This document shows, piece after piece, positions 45,256 to 58,510 of a stretch of 64,000 nt of DNA. Position numbers and translations under genes: made by a program. Within the stretch, counting starts at the first letter, position 1; every line of letters begins with the position of its first letter. Under the pieces are notes generated by a model. That model saw nothing but the letters and a program-made list of their open reading frames with translations. It was not told the DNA's origin and searched no databases. The stretch spans positions 186,001 to 250,000 of the forward strand of contig CM082584.2 of NCBI GenBank assembly GCA_040954595.2, read 5' to 3'. Source of the DNA: Balanoglossus misakiensis. Its lineage: Eukaryota > Hemichordata.

Positions 45256-47030
45256 AAAACACAAATATCATAAAATGTATTAGAATGAATACATGTGAAT
45301 TACAGTTTTCTTTGAGTACACATTTGAAAATATACGACAAGAGAGCAAAATTGTGTGAAACTTAATAAATATCATCTGGCATATAACTTGGTCATTACAT
45401 ATGTTTATCTGTACCAGTACTGTATACTGATAAACAAACAATGTAGTAACCACATTAAATTTAACAAGGTAGTGTTTGAAAGCCAAAAATATCATGCACG
45501 AGACAACAAACTCGTTTTTTTTTGGCTCCGAAGTGTAAACAGAGGAGTCTGTCAAGTTGGGTATGAGCTACTACCGTCTGTCAAACTACTTCCATCCGTC
45601 AAGAATTCATACCATTTTCTAGCTTTATGTTTTTGGCGGTGGTGTGTAGCTTTGAGGTGTTGCGGAAGAATTGGAACAGGGACAGAAATCGGAACGGATT
45701 AGCCAGCAGTGTTTTTGCTACCCGCGAGAAAAAAGTTTGGCGAGACAATTTTCATACAAATTAGTCAAACTTGCGAAGCACTGCTATCTAACATCGTCGT
45801 TTGTTTTGACATGATCAACTTGCCATGATCAGTGCACTACAATGCGTGAAAGTGGACCGCTGTTCTGTTCATTGATCATCACCCCCTTGTATCATGAACA
45901 TTGTAAGGCAATCCATTGAATTCAGCTCTTTCAGCTAGTGGCCACACTCGCTTGATTTCCTGTGTGTGTCTCTGGAGGCACAAATAATGCATATGCGTCT
46001 TTTTCTAATTTGCATATTTTGAATGGGTTAGGTGTGCCCTGACTTGAATGCGTCAAGCGTACAGGTTGTTATGGAAGTTTCTTTTTAGAACCACTAGTGT
46101 TAGTCTGTCGGCCCAACCATCAAAAATAGGTTCTAGAAATGTTATTATGTTGTATAGGAGTTTTGTTCTACATGAAATTAGCTGGAAATGATGGGTGGGA
46201 AACTATTGATGTGAAATCAGGTCACTTCTACCGAAAATGATGGACCAGAGAGCAATGACTATTTTAATTTATTTCATATACTATGTTCACAACTGCTATG
46301 CACCCATAAACTGGGGAAACTAAATGATTGAACTTTCTGTTTGAACAATTCATGTATTTTTTTTGCTACCACCTACACTACTATAGTCAGCACATGAAAG
46401 TATATACTTGAATATGGAGAAATTTTATCAAAACACTTCAGCTGATCTTGAATGCTGTCTGATATTTTTTTTTCCAAATGTATTTCTTTCACTTTTAGAC
46501 TAGTACTTCTAAGCACTGTTTTTTTTCAAAACACATTTCTCATAGCTCGCACTGGTGCAATTTGATACGACATACACAATGAATTCCATCAGTATAACAT
46601 AATATACAGAATCTGAGAGGGAAATGACAATATATTTGTGTGAGGCCATTTGTGAGTGCAGGCCATTTTTAAGACTTAATTTAAAACAGTTATTAGAGCC
46701 CAGGACAAGTGGTTTTTCCCCCTGTCAAGCACCTACGTTATCAGGCTGCATTCAATATTACATGAGCAAATCAGTTCAGCATTTCACTGTGGTGTTTGCA
46801 CTGTTCTCCAAACATTCTGCTCGTCATCCACTACACACTGAGAGAGCACCAAGTGTCCTTGACGCTATATTTTTAATTTCTAACTATGGAAAGTGCCTGA
46901 TAACTTTAAATTATTTTCTTTTTTAACATGGTGACTGGCTGTAATCTCTGCAACTTACAACTTCTGTAAGCACCCTTTTGTGGCAGGAAATGCAAAGCCA
47001 TTGTTAGCCTATACCCTCCCCACTCAAAAA
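45256..47030. other. Non-coding stretch
   Basis: No supported gene. Short open frames here lack domain signals. AT-rich intron-like sequence. The string GTGTCCTTGACGCTAT near 46855 recurs at about 52220 and, inverted, at about 47990. Confidence 0.5.
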
Positions 47031-47038
47031 AAACTTAC

Positions 47039-47158
47039 CTGAACAATTGACATGGTCTGCACTCAGAGAAAAACCATCATCACCACAACTACAGCTGAAT
47101 CCACCCTCTGCATTGTGACAACCTCCAGCACAAACAGAATCTGAACACTCATTCACAT
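47039..47158 (-). CDS. Calcium-binding EGF exon, intact
   Basis: Acceptor ATTTTCAG and donor GTAAGT bound 120 nt in phase 1-1. It reads VNECSDSVCAGGCHNAEGGF, SCSCGDDGFSL, then NCSG. The D-V-N-E-C start, the N at the hydroxylation position and the aromatic residue are the cbEGF signature. Six cysteines. Confidence 0.85.
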
Positions 47159-47482
47159 CTGAAAATAGAAAACAAAAACATCCATTGTAATTATTCAAGT
47201 CAATACCTATCCTCCCTTCCTTTAAAATTTTCTTAAATTGAACAAATTCACATGGCTTTGAAATTAAGTATTAACAGTGATATTTCTAATATTTCTAACA
47301 GGCCTGACTTTTCTAAACTTTCAGTTTCTTTGTGGATTTGTAGAAATGATGTAAAAACTGAGCTGTCAGGTCATAACTGTTTGTGCTTTGGCATGAACAC
47401 ATATCCCAGAATGCCCTACAGGGTTGGCAAAGAAATTGATAAACTCTTCACCTAAAATTTCAAACTCGTAGATCTTAATTAT

Positions 47483-47899
47483 ATAGATTCTCACACTCCT
47501 GGCATGCTGAGAGTGTAGGATCAGAGTTTTAGAACAAATCAATCCCACACACTCACTGAATCGAAAGCTGTATATGACGCGAGCGCTGATTGGATGACAA
47601 AGCGATTTTTAATAACGTGCGCTAAATGTTATCCAATGACAGGATAAAGAAACTACAACATGCCAGATGACAACTCAAGAGTCATTTATTCAATGTTTTA
47701 AGACGAATTTGGCTAATTTGTGCCCGTGTGAGAAATATAATCTCATACACAAAGGACCTAGGATCATATTTCCCACACTTGTCAGGGATATTTTGTCCCA
47801 CATTCGCCTGCAGCTCGTGTGGGACAGAAAATCCCCAACTCATGTCAGAATTATGACCCCTAGTCCTTGGGAGTGTGAGATTCTATTAATCTCACAACC
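47483..47899. mobile_element. Possible foldback element
   Basis: Left TAGATTCTCACACTCC pairs with right GGGAGTGTGAGATTCTA. Interior copies of CACACTC/GTGTGAG suggest more pairing. No transposase and no clear target duplication. Confidence 0.4.
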
Positions 47900-48849
47900 T
47901 TAGGACCTGGGATAAGATTTCTCAGATGAGTTGGTGATATTTTTGCTTGTGTTAGTCAACATATACCTGATAAGTGTAAAAAATTGCGTCAAGGACACAG
48001 TGGTCCCATTCAGTCTACACGGAGTACATATACACAGTCAGATCGCACGGTGCTCATTTGCATATGAAAGTTCATCAAGCGAGCGACCGTTAACTTTCAA
48101 ACAGACTGCAATAGGCCAATTTTCAAGGTGATTTTCAACTTGATTTTTATGCTCTGTTGTGCAATAAAATACCATGTTAGCTGGATAAATTACGAAAGTG
48201 ATTCCCATTTTTCACTGCAGACGTAAATTTTATGAAAATCTGTCGGTAATAGTAGAAGTTTTTAACGTGTTTTCAGTGGTATGTTGGTGACCCCGAAAGA
48301 GACGTCCATAAACGTGTCAAAAAGCATTTGAAAACGACCTCGGAAGTTAACCAAACTTTCCTGACAGAGAGGTCTAATATCGGTCCCGACATCCATGAAA
48401 AGAAATTAATTCGAAATGCTTGTGTAACAGTCCGCTTAAAAATAATCGATGTCGTTCAACGATATGACCCGGAAGTATACGTTGACCTCTCCGGCTCCAT
48501 GTTAGCCTTGTAAATACAGAAGTGTTGCGTTGATCGTGAAACGATACGTTTACCGTGGGGAAAACAGCTTTTGAAAGGCAATTCTTAAGTAAAACAGTTA
48601 CTGGATAATGTATAACACCCTAAGGTAACGTATTAGCCAAGTTTTAACTTAATTACTAGCCTGATTTCAATACAACATCGATCTATCGCCTACAAATGTA
48701 GGTCCCATATGGACAGAATGCCAGGTTTACCATACATGACTACGTACGTGTGAGGAGCTCAGCTGGTGTATTTTTTTTCTCTTTATCGTGGCCTGGGATA
48801 TTAGTAGACATTTCGAGAATGCAAAATGCCAACTGTAACTTCAAAACCA
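47900..48849. other. Non-coding stretch
   Basis: No gene recognised. It contains GCGTCAAGGACACAGTGGTCCCAT at about 47990-48012, an inverted match to 52205-52230. Confidence 0.4.
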
Positions 48850-49815
48850 TTTCCCTTTATTCACTGATAATATATGCAATAAATATTTGTGTCTGAAGGC
48901 AAGCAATTTTTGTTGTCATCATTGCATTGGGCTGAACAGGACAGAGTTTGAGCTGATCAGCTGACTCCAAGTTTCGATTTGGAACATACAATTTGATCAT
49001 ATCAGACAGATATGATGGTCCAAGTCTATGAATGAATTCAAAAATAAGAAATAAAATCTTGAAAACAATACGATCAGACACAGGTAACCAATGCAACTGA
49101 AATTGCATTGATGTAAAAGGTGATTTTGGAACTAGCAGCAATATTTTTAACTTGAATACGGCTGATCTAGTACTTAGGGAGCCCAAATAAAAGTGAATTA
49201 CATGAATCTATTCAAAATGCAACAAAAGAAGGAACTTTATTGCTCTGTGGCGGCTTGAGATAAATATTTACAGACAAGTGCAATATGCTGCAAATGAAAA
49301 GCGACTGAATGGCAGATCTGTGCAATCATTGTCAGACAATGAACAGGTTTCAGAGCATCACATGCATTTCTGTAATCCCTCTGGCAGATAGATTACCCGA
49401 AGTAGCAGAAAAAATAACAAATTCAGTCTTATCGTTATTTAAACACAAGACATTTTCAGACATTCAGTACCGACATCGGAAATACAATGTTCTAGATTTG
49501 AGAGCATTCTGGGAGCATTCTTCTTGGTAAAAGACAATGAAGAGCCATCTGCATAAAAGCTATGTACAGGCATCCATGACTAGAAACTAATTCACCTAAT
49601 GGAGAAGTGTACATATTAAAAAGTATAGGACAAAGAACTGATCCCTGTGTTACCCCAGTGTCAAGCGGATAAAATGGTGATTGTTTGGAACACGGTTACA
49701 GTAACCATGTCTGAAATTAACACATACACACAGGGTGCGATTGGAAAGGTATGACTGAAACCACAATAGGGCTGCAACCCACAAAAGACCAATCAATTTC
49801 ATTGATGATTCATTA
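48850..49815 (-). mobile_element. L2/CR1-like LINE, RT fragment
   Basis: On the minus strand the frames ALLWFQSYLSNRT, LDTGVTQGSVLCPILFN and LHWLPVSDRIVFKIL with YLSDMIKLYVP are RT motifs in the right order. Frameshifts and a large internal deletion separate them. The YADD box is disrupted. Confidence 0.78.
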
Positions 49816-50690
49816 AATGTCATCACAGTCACCATCATTGGAATCACAATCACCATTCTTTGAATTATCAGTTTGTTTTTCTTCCGTCCAGTTATATTCA
49901 TCAGTCAGTTCGTCAAAGTCAGAATCAGTCTCGTAAATATTTCCCTCTTCTTCTCTTAAAATGTCAAATTCATGTGACTCCTCCTGTAAAATTGCATCAA
50001 TGCTATTTTCCATATAATGATGTTCAGTATCAGTGATTGGTGATGGTGATTCTAATAGTGGTGACTTATCTGTATATTTTGGGCATACCCCATACTTTTT
50101 CGATGTGGTACAGAATCCAGGGTTCCCATTATGTGGATTACTGGAGTCATTGCATTGACACGCAGGGCCACAACCATTGTGGGTCTTATAACATTTACAA
50201 CATCTGCTATTACAAGTTGGCATCTTTTTGCAGCCACACCCTTTTGTTAGCAACTCCAAATTATTTTTCACTTTTTCTAAATTGGCATCACTGTCCCAAA
50301 TAATATCAAGTTCGCCGTTGCTTAGTCTGTATCCATAATTATTGAATAAGGGAAACGTAACATGGCACTGATCGGCCTGGGACCATTACTGAGAGACCCA
50401 GCATGATCTTTTCCAGTGCAGTTGTAGGGCTTCAAAGGAAGGGATACATTCTTCCTCATACTGGATACGTGGCCAAATTGTTTCTCATATATATGTAAGC
50501 CATTTGATGTGGTTATCTTTAAGACTGTTAGTGACACTGGCTACTTGTCGATAAAGTTCAAAAAGATGAGATGCATCAAATGCTTGGAAATGTTTCTTAA
50601 CATAAACACTACCTTTTAAACGTATGAAAGCGAAAATTCCATTCCCTACACTGTCTACTGTTGTGTTCCAGGTATAAGGGTGCCACTAGT
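49815..50690 (-). pseudogene. Transposon-type protein relic, C-terminal CXC cysteine cluster
   Basis: The minus strand encodes FEALQLHWKRSCWV, then a stop, NNYGYRLSNGELDIIWDSD in another frame, and the ORF 50271-49813 with KGCGCKK, CNSRCCKCYK, CGPACQC. The last part has the spacing of a CXC (tesmin/TSO1-like) cluster, followed by an acidic tail. It lies directly downstream of the HEEAD/SPDTD segment, so it is read as the C-terminus of the same degenerate protein. Function is not known; DNA binding by the CXC part is an inference. Confidence 0.55.
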
Positions 50691-51202
50691 TATAAACTCA
50701 GGGTATTGAAAAAATGTCTTGTAGAAAGATATCTTTCCGATGCCTGCAAAGTATAGTCACAACCTGTGCATATGAACACTGTTTGAAATATTTTGCCTAC
50801 ATATTGGAGGGGAATATGTTGCAAATAAGGGTCTAAATTTAAATCTGATTTGAATTGATTCATGTCTAAATAAGTGAGATTGGATAAATCATTATCCAGT
50901 TGTACAAATATCTCCTTTTGAACATGTTGATATAGTACTGGGAGGAGAACATGATAAGTATCGGTATCAGGGGAGTAAATAACACCTTTCTTGTAAGAGG
51001 ACTGAACTGCATGAAGGATGCATCTACTGTCAGCTTCTTCATGACAACTTTTGGCTTCCCACTCAGACACAATTCCATTACTACCGACGAAAAGACTCTT
51101 GTCCCTATTTTCCCCATCAAAGCCACCTGCTGTAATGAGGACATGATCACCTTGCAGAGCCGGTACAATTATTTTTAAAGATGTGGCTGACAAGAAGTTC
51201 AC
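50690..51202 (-). pseudogene. Transposon-type protein relic, HEEAD/SPDTD region
   Basis: 170 open codons containing CHEEADSRCILHAVQSS, VIYSPDTDTYHVLLP and FICTGCDYT. The paired HEEADxR and SPDTD motifs occur in large repetitive proteins of many invertebrate genomes, from memory, which suggests a nuclease or transposase fold. The 5' end is cut off by the repeat X insertion. Confidence 0.55.
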
Positions 51203-51231
51203 TAGTTTTCTCTTGTTTGGCCTACAATTAA

Positions 51232-52205
51232 TGTATGTTTTGAGCTAATATTATTGATTTCCTATTTTTTATGCATTTGTTTGTATTTTTCCATGTTATT
51301 GGTAAAAAGTCTTCATTTCTGAAAGTGATGGGCTTACTTCTTTTAAATTTAGTATGAAGCTTCCCAATTGTTGTCTGAGTAACCATAGTTGTGTTCAAAT
51401 TGTTGTAAAATTTGCATATTTATAATTTTGAGCAATATTTGCCATTTTTGGTCAATTTTTTTTTCTGTAAAACCGCATGCCGGATTGCTTTGCAATTTGG
51501 TAGGCATGTTCGTAGGTGTAACCCAAATAATATGTTGTAAAAAATGTGATATTTTCATAAATGTGTTATCGGGGAAACTTTTGCAATTTTTGTCAAAAAT
51601 TGTTTTCCTGAAACTGCTTGTCATATTGCATTGAACTTTGGCAGCATGTTCCTTGTAGTGGTTGAAGTAAGGTATTGTACAATTTTGTGTTTTTGCCACT
51701 TTTGAACAAATATTTTTTTGTGAAACTGCTTGTTGATTGCTTTGAAATTTGTTTTTTCTCTGATTGCTTTGAAATTTAGGATATAATTTCATAACACATA
51801 CATGTATATGTGCAACTTTTATTCAATTCTGATATCACAAATATTCAATATTTAGCGAGTTTTTTCTCCTAAACCAATTGTCCAGTTGTTTTGAAAGTTA
51901 CTGTTTACAAGGAGTTGTTACCCCCAACTGAGACATGTTTACATAACTTCAATAAGCCAGCTGTTAGAGAGACCATGGGCTATTAAATTGTTTATTACTA
52001 GTGGCAGGTCAGTGTGTGTGTCTGTCTGTCTGTCTGTTTCAGAGCTGACTGAAAGAAGTTGCTTCTCATATGTGTTTGTACAGACAATTTTTGGTCAATT
52101 TTTTTTACATTCCATATTTCTATATCGTAAGATCATATATGCTTGCAATGTCACCTGTAATTTTTATTCTGGTGTGTCACTGTTTCCGCATAATCCTCAA
52201 ATGGG
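51232..52205 (-). repeat. Repeat X, inverted, diverged copy
   Basis: Reverse complement of 24995-25994 and 27850-28900 with noticeably more divergence than the other copies. It separates coding pieces of the transposon-type relic, so X is mobile or was carried by something mobile. Confidence 0.8.
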
Positions 52206-52389
52206 ACCACAGTGTCCTTGACGCTATTCTTTGCTGTGTCATCTGAAAATATATTAGTTAGCTCCCTGGCGGTATTAAGTGGTGAAAATACTCAGCACCT
52301 TCAAGACAATTGATATACAACCTGCAGTTTGACTCATGTATTTTATGTACACTAACTGAATTATGGGTTTCATTTTAGAAAGAAAATAA

Positions 52390-52845
52390 CTGATCTTTTA
52401 GATTCTTGGCAGCCATAGCTCTATAGGGTAAATAAATTGCTATTCTCTCCATTAGCCCACCTGTACAAGTATGCAATGCAGCTTTAACATCTTTATTGAC
52501 GCACATTTCATGGGCTTCATCTAGTGCTACATTAACCCAAGTTGAGCCTGACAAATTGCAAACAAAACCACCTGCTTTGAAATGTCACAACAGAGAGTTT
52601 GGCATCTTCAGAAGGTCAGCAAGGTGTCTGGGAATTAACCTCAAGTACAGGGATCGGTCATATGCATGGAACAGTTGGTTCATTTTTTTCAAAGCCGATA
52701 TTCGAAGGTTCCAATTTCCTGACCTTATTGCAATGTACAAAGACATGTATGCAAACAAATCTTCCTCTATAAATCTAACCCAAAATTTGAAAGTTTTGTC
52801 TGTATTTGCCCTTCTGCACAGTACGTGAAATATCCCATAATTCAT
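52390..52845 (-). pseudogene. Transposon-type protein relic, middle region
   Basis: IRSGNWNLRISALKKMNQLF, FHAYDRSLYLRLIPRHLAD and, in a neighbouring frame, GSTWVNVALDEAHEMCVNKD form a conserved-looking segment upstream of the HEEAD region. Frameshifted. Confidence 0.5.
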
Positions 52846-53570
52846 TCTGATTTGTACAATTAGAGATTACTCAGTCAAACCAGGCAAAGTGTAGAGAGAA
52901 TTGTAGACCACTAATAGAAATTTTGAGATCTTACTTTTAAGGTGAATCTTATTGTCAATTACCATTTCAAATGATTTAGAAAATTATGTATTATTGAGAG
53001 AGAAGATACGAATTTTATAAAATAATCAAGCAATTGCATAGCCAGCCATACCAAAAAGTTTGGAGTAAAACAGGGACACTTGAAACACCTGTTTAATCAA
53101 ACAAAAAGATATTGATATTTTCTTTTGACAGAACAATGGAAATTTACATGTTAACTTTCAACAGAGACTGGCCACCTCAGTCAATCATTGCTTGTTTCCT
53201 CATTGCTTGTTTCCTCCGAAGTGTGGCATTTGCAGTACATGAATACTTTGATTCTTAATGCTTTTAAATTTTGATTTTGGAATTTCACTCTAATTCCTCA
53301 ACGTACTTTTCCTAGATAAACATAAATAGATTTATATGTACTTCATATCATTGTTAGTGTCTAAAACAGAAAAAGTTATTAAATGGGCAACCTTCGATGA
53401 TACAAATCATGGAGAATTGTGGGTAAAATATCGTACTGTGTTCTGTCACAAAAAATCTGAAATTCCTCTTGCAAGCGAGTAAGTTGAGCCTTAAGGTCAC
53501 CATTAATTTTGTCAATATGATCAGCTTTATCTTCAGTACATTCCAAAGATTTTGTGACAGCTTCTAGTAA

Positions 53571-54130
53571 TTATTTTTGGACTGTTTCTGTATTTAAGGG
53601 ACAGTGCTGGGTATTATGGGTTTCACCCCTCTTATTCAAAAAGGAATTGACAACACATCTAAACATACTTTCCCAAATTTGTGTTAGGAAGCGATGAGTT
53701 AGCTTGAAATTTGTACACTGTACTAGGGTTTCCAAAGTTCCCCCTTTATGATTGAACCCTGCCAGATGTTTTAGGCCAGCATCCCAGAATATTTTCATGA
53801 TGACTGGTTGGTAATTTTTTAGAGTGTGCCAGTCTCTGATAAAAGGCTGCAACCAGTCTAAATTTGCACCATACATGTCTTTTAACTTTATCAGGTGATG
53901 GGAAGTTTTCCCATCACCAACCACAACCAGGTATTTTATTCTTACACCAACTCTGAATGTAACATATACAGCTTATTGATAATGTTATGGACAGTTTCAA
54001 TGGTGTCTGCGTGTTCACTTGCTATGCCCAAATAAATGACATTTGAGCATTCACTTTCATTACTGTTAGCATTTGTTGCTAATGTTGATTTAAAATCCCC
54101 AAAAACTGTTTCTATATCAGCTCTGTGCAT
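53571..54130 (-). pseudogene. Transposon-type protein relic, GDGKT...DWHTLKNYQ region
   Basis: Two frames: 54130-53942 (YLGIASEHADTIETVHNI) and 53924-53571 (VGDGKTSHHLIKLKDMYG, WLQPFIRDWHTLKNYQPVIMKIFW). The arrangement of a VGDGKT strand and a DWH motif suggests an RNase-H-like transposase core; this is inference. Confidence 0.5.
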
Positions 54131-54383
54131 TGCATTTTTCTGTAGAGCAAAAATGAATTGTCAGAAAACAGTTCTGACCAAGCAATGGCTTCTTCTTGTT
54201 TAATGTCAAAATCTGACAGCGAAATTGATGACCGTGGTTGATGTTGTCTCAGTAGAGGTGGTTTAAATACTACATCATCATGAACAGTATCATTGGATTT
54301 TTTTCTCCGTAAATGTACGGGCTTTTGCAATCAAACCTGTACCAGTATTTTTTTAGATAGATCTGTCAACCATGATTTTAGTA

Positions 54384-55277
54384 TTATTTCCACAAATTGC
54401 CAAAAATTTCATTCATTTCAGAGTCTACTGTATTTTGTGAACAAAAGCCACTGTTTAATTCTTGCCACCGTTCAAATGAATTCTGTGCATTTTCACTCAC
54501 CAGACTATCTTTACTTTTAATTAACTGCCTGTTAAGAAGCAAATCATAATGGCCTGGTTGACCTGGCCTGTCTGGTGTGTACAAGAGACAGACAGGCTCA
54601 GTCTTGGAGAACACATCACCATCACCTCTTGCAAATATATCATTCTGCTTGGTGTATATATGTAATGGACATTTTGCAACATACACTAAAGATAACATTT
54701 CTGGCATACCAGCATATTAATCTGCCTTTTCCATACATTGTGTCCTGTGCAAAATGTCCATATAACGAGTGCCGTCTAACAGGACATCAAGTTGTGCATC
54801 ATCCATTCCTTCAAAGTATATATGATTGGCACGCATTATGTCTACTGTATCTGCTCTTAACTTGTCTGCGAATATTTTCTCTCGGTCAGCTAAAATTGGG
54901 TCAGAAGGGAGTCCACTAGGTAGATGATCGCAATTTTGCAATGCAATATCATTTCTCACAGAGATGCTCCTGAAAAAGCACCTTCCACCACCATATATGT
55001 TGATTAGCTTAAAATCTTTGACAGTTGAATGTTTGTCATGACTGCCAAAAACAATATCATCAACACTGTTCAAAATTGACTTTGGTTTTGGTTGGACCAT
55101 TTGATAAGAGGTACCGTGGAAACCTCTGTCCTTTGGATCAGCTCTAGCAGCTGCATATTTAGCTGATTTATCAATATTGTCAATGGAAGTTATACAAAAT
55201 GCATTATTTGCAATATTTTCCTCTGTGAAATCAGCTGATGTTCTTTTGTTGATAACTCCCAACATGTATCTATGCAA
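54384..55277 (-). pseudogene. OTU-like cysteine protease domain, degenerate
   Basis: One frame with a single in-frame TAA (plus 54717-54719). IYGGGRCFFRSIS matches the OTU nucleophile region, but the usual Asp of DGxC is Gly. ADKLRADTVDIMRAN and LYTPDRPGQPGHYDLL supply the helix and the histidine motif. OTU domains deubiquitinate proteins and also occur in transposon and retroelement proteins. Given the surrounding relic, transposon origin is likelier than a host gene. Confidence 0.65.
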
Positions 55278-55279
55278 TG

Positions 55280-56030
55280 TATCTCCAGAACAAATAATAC
55301 CAAATCAATTTAGAATTTTCACTAGAGTAGATGACCTACTATAACCTTCAACAATATCAGCCAGGTAAGTATGCAATGGGTAAGTACAATGATCAGAACA
55401 AGTGAACAATAGCATACACACAAAACAAACGCCTGAGGAATCGTGCTCTACTCTCCATAGAGTGCTGGTCATAAAATCCATAGTAGTGTTTATTCCATTC
55501 AAAGTTGGGGCTTTTTAATTTACTGCATTCACTGTTGTTCAACGTTTTATCACATGAACTGGCCCGTATAGCCGCTTGTGTGACGTAGAACAGGTCGAAT
55601 AAAAAATCCGAATTTACTCCTGTTCTACGTCATCAACCGGAACTATTTACACTGATTCGCCCGTCGCTGTAACTTTCTTGTGAAATGGAATAAACAAGTG
55701 GATGAACCCGTAGTTGTACATAAGTCATATAAAACTGACGGTTCCATGACGGTTCCGTAAGAATATCGCTGGGTAAAATCAATACGAGAAAGGTAGAATT
55801 TGAAACGTCAACGCTACGATCATGAATGTGTGCTTGCAGCTAGCGGGCCTGGTCCCGAGCGAGCCAGCACATTGTCTTGATTTTAGGCTTACGGAAGTTA
55901 CGAGAATGGTTTTGTTCCAGCTGAGCGGGATGACTAACACTCTGTATTCTGTCCACTGGTCAACGATAAGTATAAGACGTGGAAAAAACATCGCAATTCA
56001 TTTGTTTGAGAATCGAAAACATTTTAGTGG
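55280..56030. other. Non-coding stretch with a short palindrome
   Basis: TGACGTAGAACAGG and CCTGTTCTACGTCA form a hairpin at about 55581-55634. No gene recognised. Confidence 0.5.
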
Positions 56031-56034
56031 GGCA

Positions 56035-57890
56035 GTTAACAAAAAAATCGTGCACTTTGGGTTAAAAGCATGAAACTTGGTACACTTATGCATTGACCCA
56101 TGGCGGCCATTTTCTGATATGGATCCAAAATGACAGCGCCCTCTAGTGGCCAGAAACAGACATTCATACTTAAAAACCGTGCACTTCAGGTTAAAAGCCT
56201 GAAACTTGGTACACTTATGCATTGACCCATGGCGGCCATTTTCTGATATGGATCCAAAATGACAGCGCCCTCTTGTGGCCAGAAACTGACATTCACACTT
56301 TCCCCCCATTAATGGCACTTTTTGGTCATTTGTAACACTCTGAAACAGGAATGTGGGTTGTAAAACATGCTTGCTACCATACATTCATGTGTATACTGTG
56401 GAATACTTTTTGTTCGCGTGGAATTTATTTTGGCTGCTTTCGCGGAGGTAATTTTTGCGCGAAAATTTGTTCCAGCGGTATGTTTTGAACACAATAGACA
56501 TGAATATTAATGAGCTAGATCGACTGACGCAGTGACCTTTGACCACTGATTACTTGCATGTTACGTCTATGGAAAACAATCTGACACGGAACACGCACTC
56601 ACGCTCACGCACTCACATGCCGACAGTCATTATCGACACCTAGTAATTGACACCATAACTAAAACTGGTTAAAAACAATAAAATCAAATGTTTGCCGACT
56701 CGATTGACACCCAAAACGCATTGTTTGTCACCTAACAGCAGCCTGTGATGTTTGTGTTTGACGACTTAGCTTTGTCGATGTCAATCTGACACGGAACACG
56801 CACTAACGCACTCACATGCCGACAGTCATTACCGACACCTTGTAATTAACACCATAACTAAAACTGGTTAAAAACAATAAAATCAAATGTTTGCCGACTT
56901 GATTGACACCCAAAACGCATTGTTTGTCACCTAACGGCAGTCTGTGATGTTTGTGTTTGACGACTTAGCTTTGTCAACGTCTAATTTAAATTAGCGTACA
57001 GCGCCTTGGCTGATGACAATGTAAAGCGATCAGCGCGAAAATAAAGTCGCGCCGACGTATCGATTTTATCCATTGCGCGAAAATATATTCCAGCGATAAT
57101 AAAGTATTCCACAGTATTATCCTAATCCTGATATACATGTATCAGATCAATCTTGATTACATCTTCCTTCACAGTAACAATGACCACTGCTGTCAGACTA
57201 GACCTAAAGCACCTACAGAATCATGTCCATGACTTTTGGCCACTGATTTCCTGAGGTTGACTCTTTTCTTGGGCTTGACTAAGAGTTGTCCAACTTGATT
57301 TCCACTGGGATTCTGTTGGTTTGATATAGCTTTGCTAGGTTTCTCACAGCACATGTTCTTTAGATGCTGCCTGTATTCTCGAGAATCCTTGACTTTCTGG
57401 AGAAGAGGTGTTGTATTATCCCTTTGCATGACTTTGTGTATTGAACTGGTTGTTATTTCGAAGAACAAATCGTTCAATTAGTAACATACAAGATTGATCT
57501 GATGCATGTACATCAGGATTAGGATAATATTCAAAGGAATGTATGGGAGCAAGCATGTTTTACAACCCACATTCCTGTCTCTGAGTGTTAAACTTGCCCA
57601 AAAAGAGTCATTAATGGGGGGAAAAGTGTAAATGTCAGTTTCTAGCCACTAGAGGGCGCTGTCTTTTGGGATCCATATTGGAAAATGTCCGCCATGGGTC
57701 AATGAATAATTATACCAAATTTCATGATTTTAACCCAAAGTGCACAATTTTTAAGTATGAATGTCTTTTTCTGGCCACTAGAGGGCGCTGTAATTTTGGA
57801 TCCATATCAGAAAACGGCCGCCACGGGTCAATGCATAAGTGTACCAAGTTTTATGCTTTTAACCCAAAGTGCACAATTATGCCAAAATGT
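56035..57890. mobile_element. Large foldback with duplicated arms and a nested element
   Basis: The left arm has two roughly 120-bp units (TGCACTTTGGGTTAAAAGC ... GACAGCGCCCTCTAGTGGCC). The right arm has the same two units inverted. Inner arms pair ATGTGGGTTGTAAAACATGC with its complement near 57560. The centre carries a short minus-strand frame (57477-57193, LVKPKKRVNLRKSVAKS) of unknown origin. Confidence 0.7.
56395..57117. mobile_element. TIR element nested in the foldback
   Basis: Inverted ends ACTGTGGAATACTTT / AAAGTATTCCACAGT enclose a two-fold tandem repeat of about 205 bp (AATCTGACACGGAACACGCA..., 56578 and 56783). The flanking dinucleotide could be a TA-type duplication. No transposase. 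Confidence 0.65.
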
Positions 57891-58510
57891 GGGGTTTAGC
57901 TCCTGCACTATTTGTCTGGGGTCCAAGGCTGAGATTCTGTACGACGGTTGTATTTCCGCGGAAGCACAACTGCGCTGACTAGCCAGGCCGACGCAAACGC
58001 AACCTTGAACCTTGAACATCGTTCCTGGACTAATATTTTTAATATCCTGTCACAATAACGGTTTTAGGATATATGGCAATGGAACTGTGTTTATTTTTTC
58101 ATAAATTTTACAGTGAAGTGCGTCATTTTTTCTGTCAAACTGCGACTTGCAGCATAACTTTGCAGGCAACTCGACGCGATTAATTGCTAAGATGTTGTGT
58201 TGACATGTACACAGCGCGAGACAATGATTGACAGGCAGAATGTATCAAAATTCTGGCCCATGTGACTGACTCCGCGAATCTGATTGGTAGACAAGACGCA
58301 AAAGTGTAAAAACTTGAAAGTCGATTTCACTTTATGAATGAAAGTGATTCCATAATTAGCATATCTCGTTGGGGCCACAGATCGTTGCGCAGGGGAAAGA
58401 ACGTAATCCCGCTAAATAAACTACAAGGCCGCTCGAATATTTTAGCAGGATATTGGAATATTGTATCCTACCTCTTCTAACGAAAAATAAGAAGACTGTT
58501 CATGTGATAA
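57891..58510. other. Non-coding stretch
   Basis: No gene or repeat recognised beyond the end of the foldback. Confidence 0.4.

Noticed and set aside
45355-45702. 115-codon plus-strand ORF
   Set aside because: No homology signal, no splice or promoter context, and AT-rich intron-like sequence.
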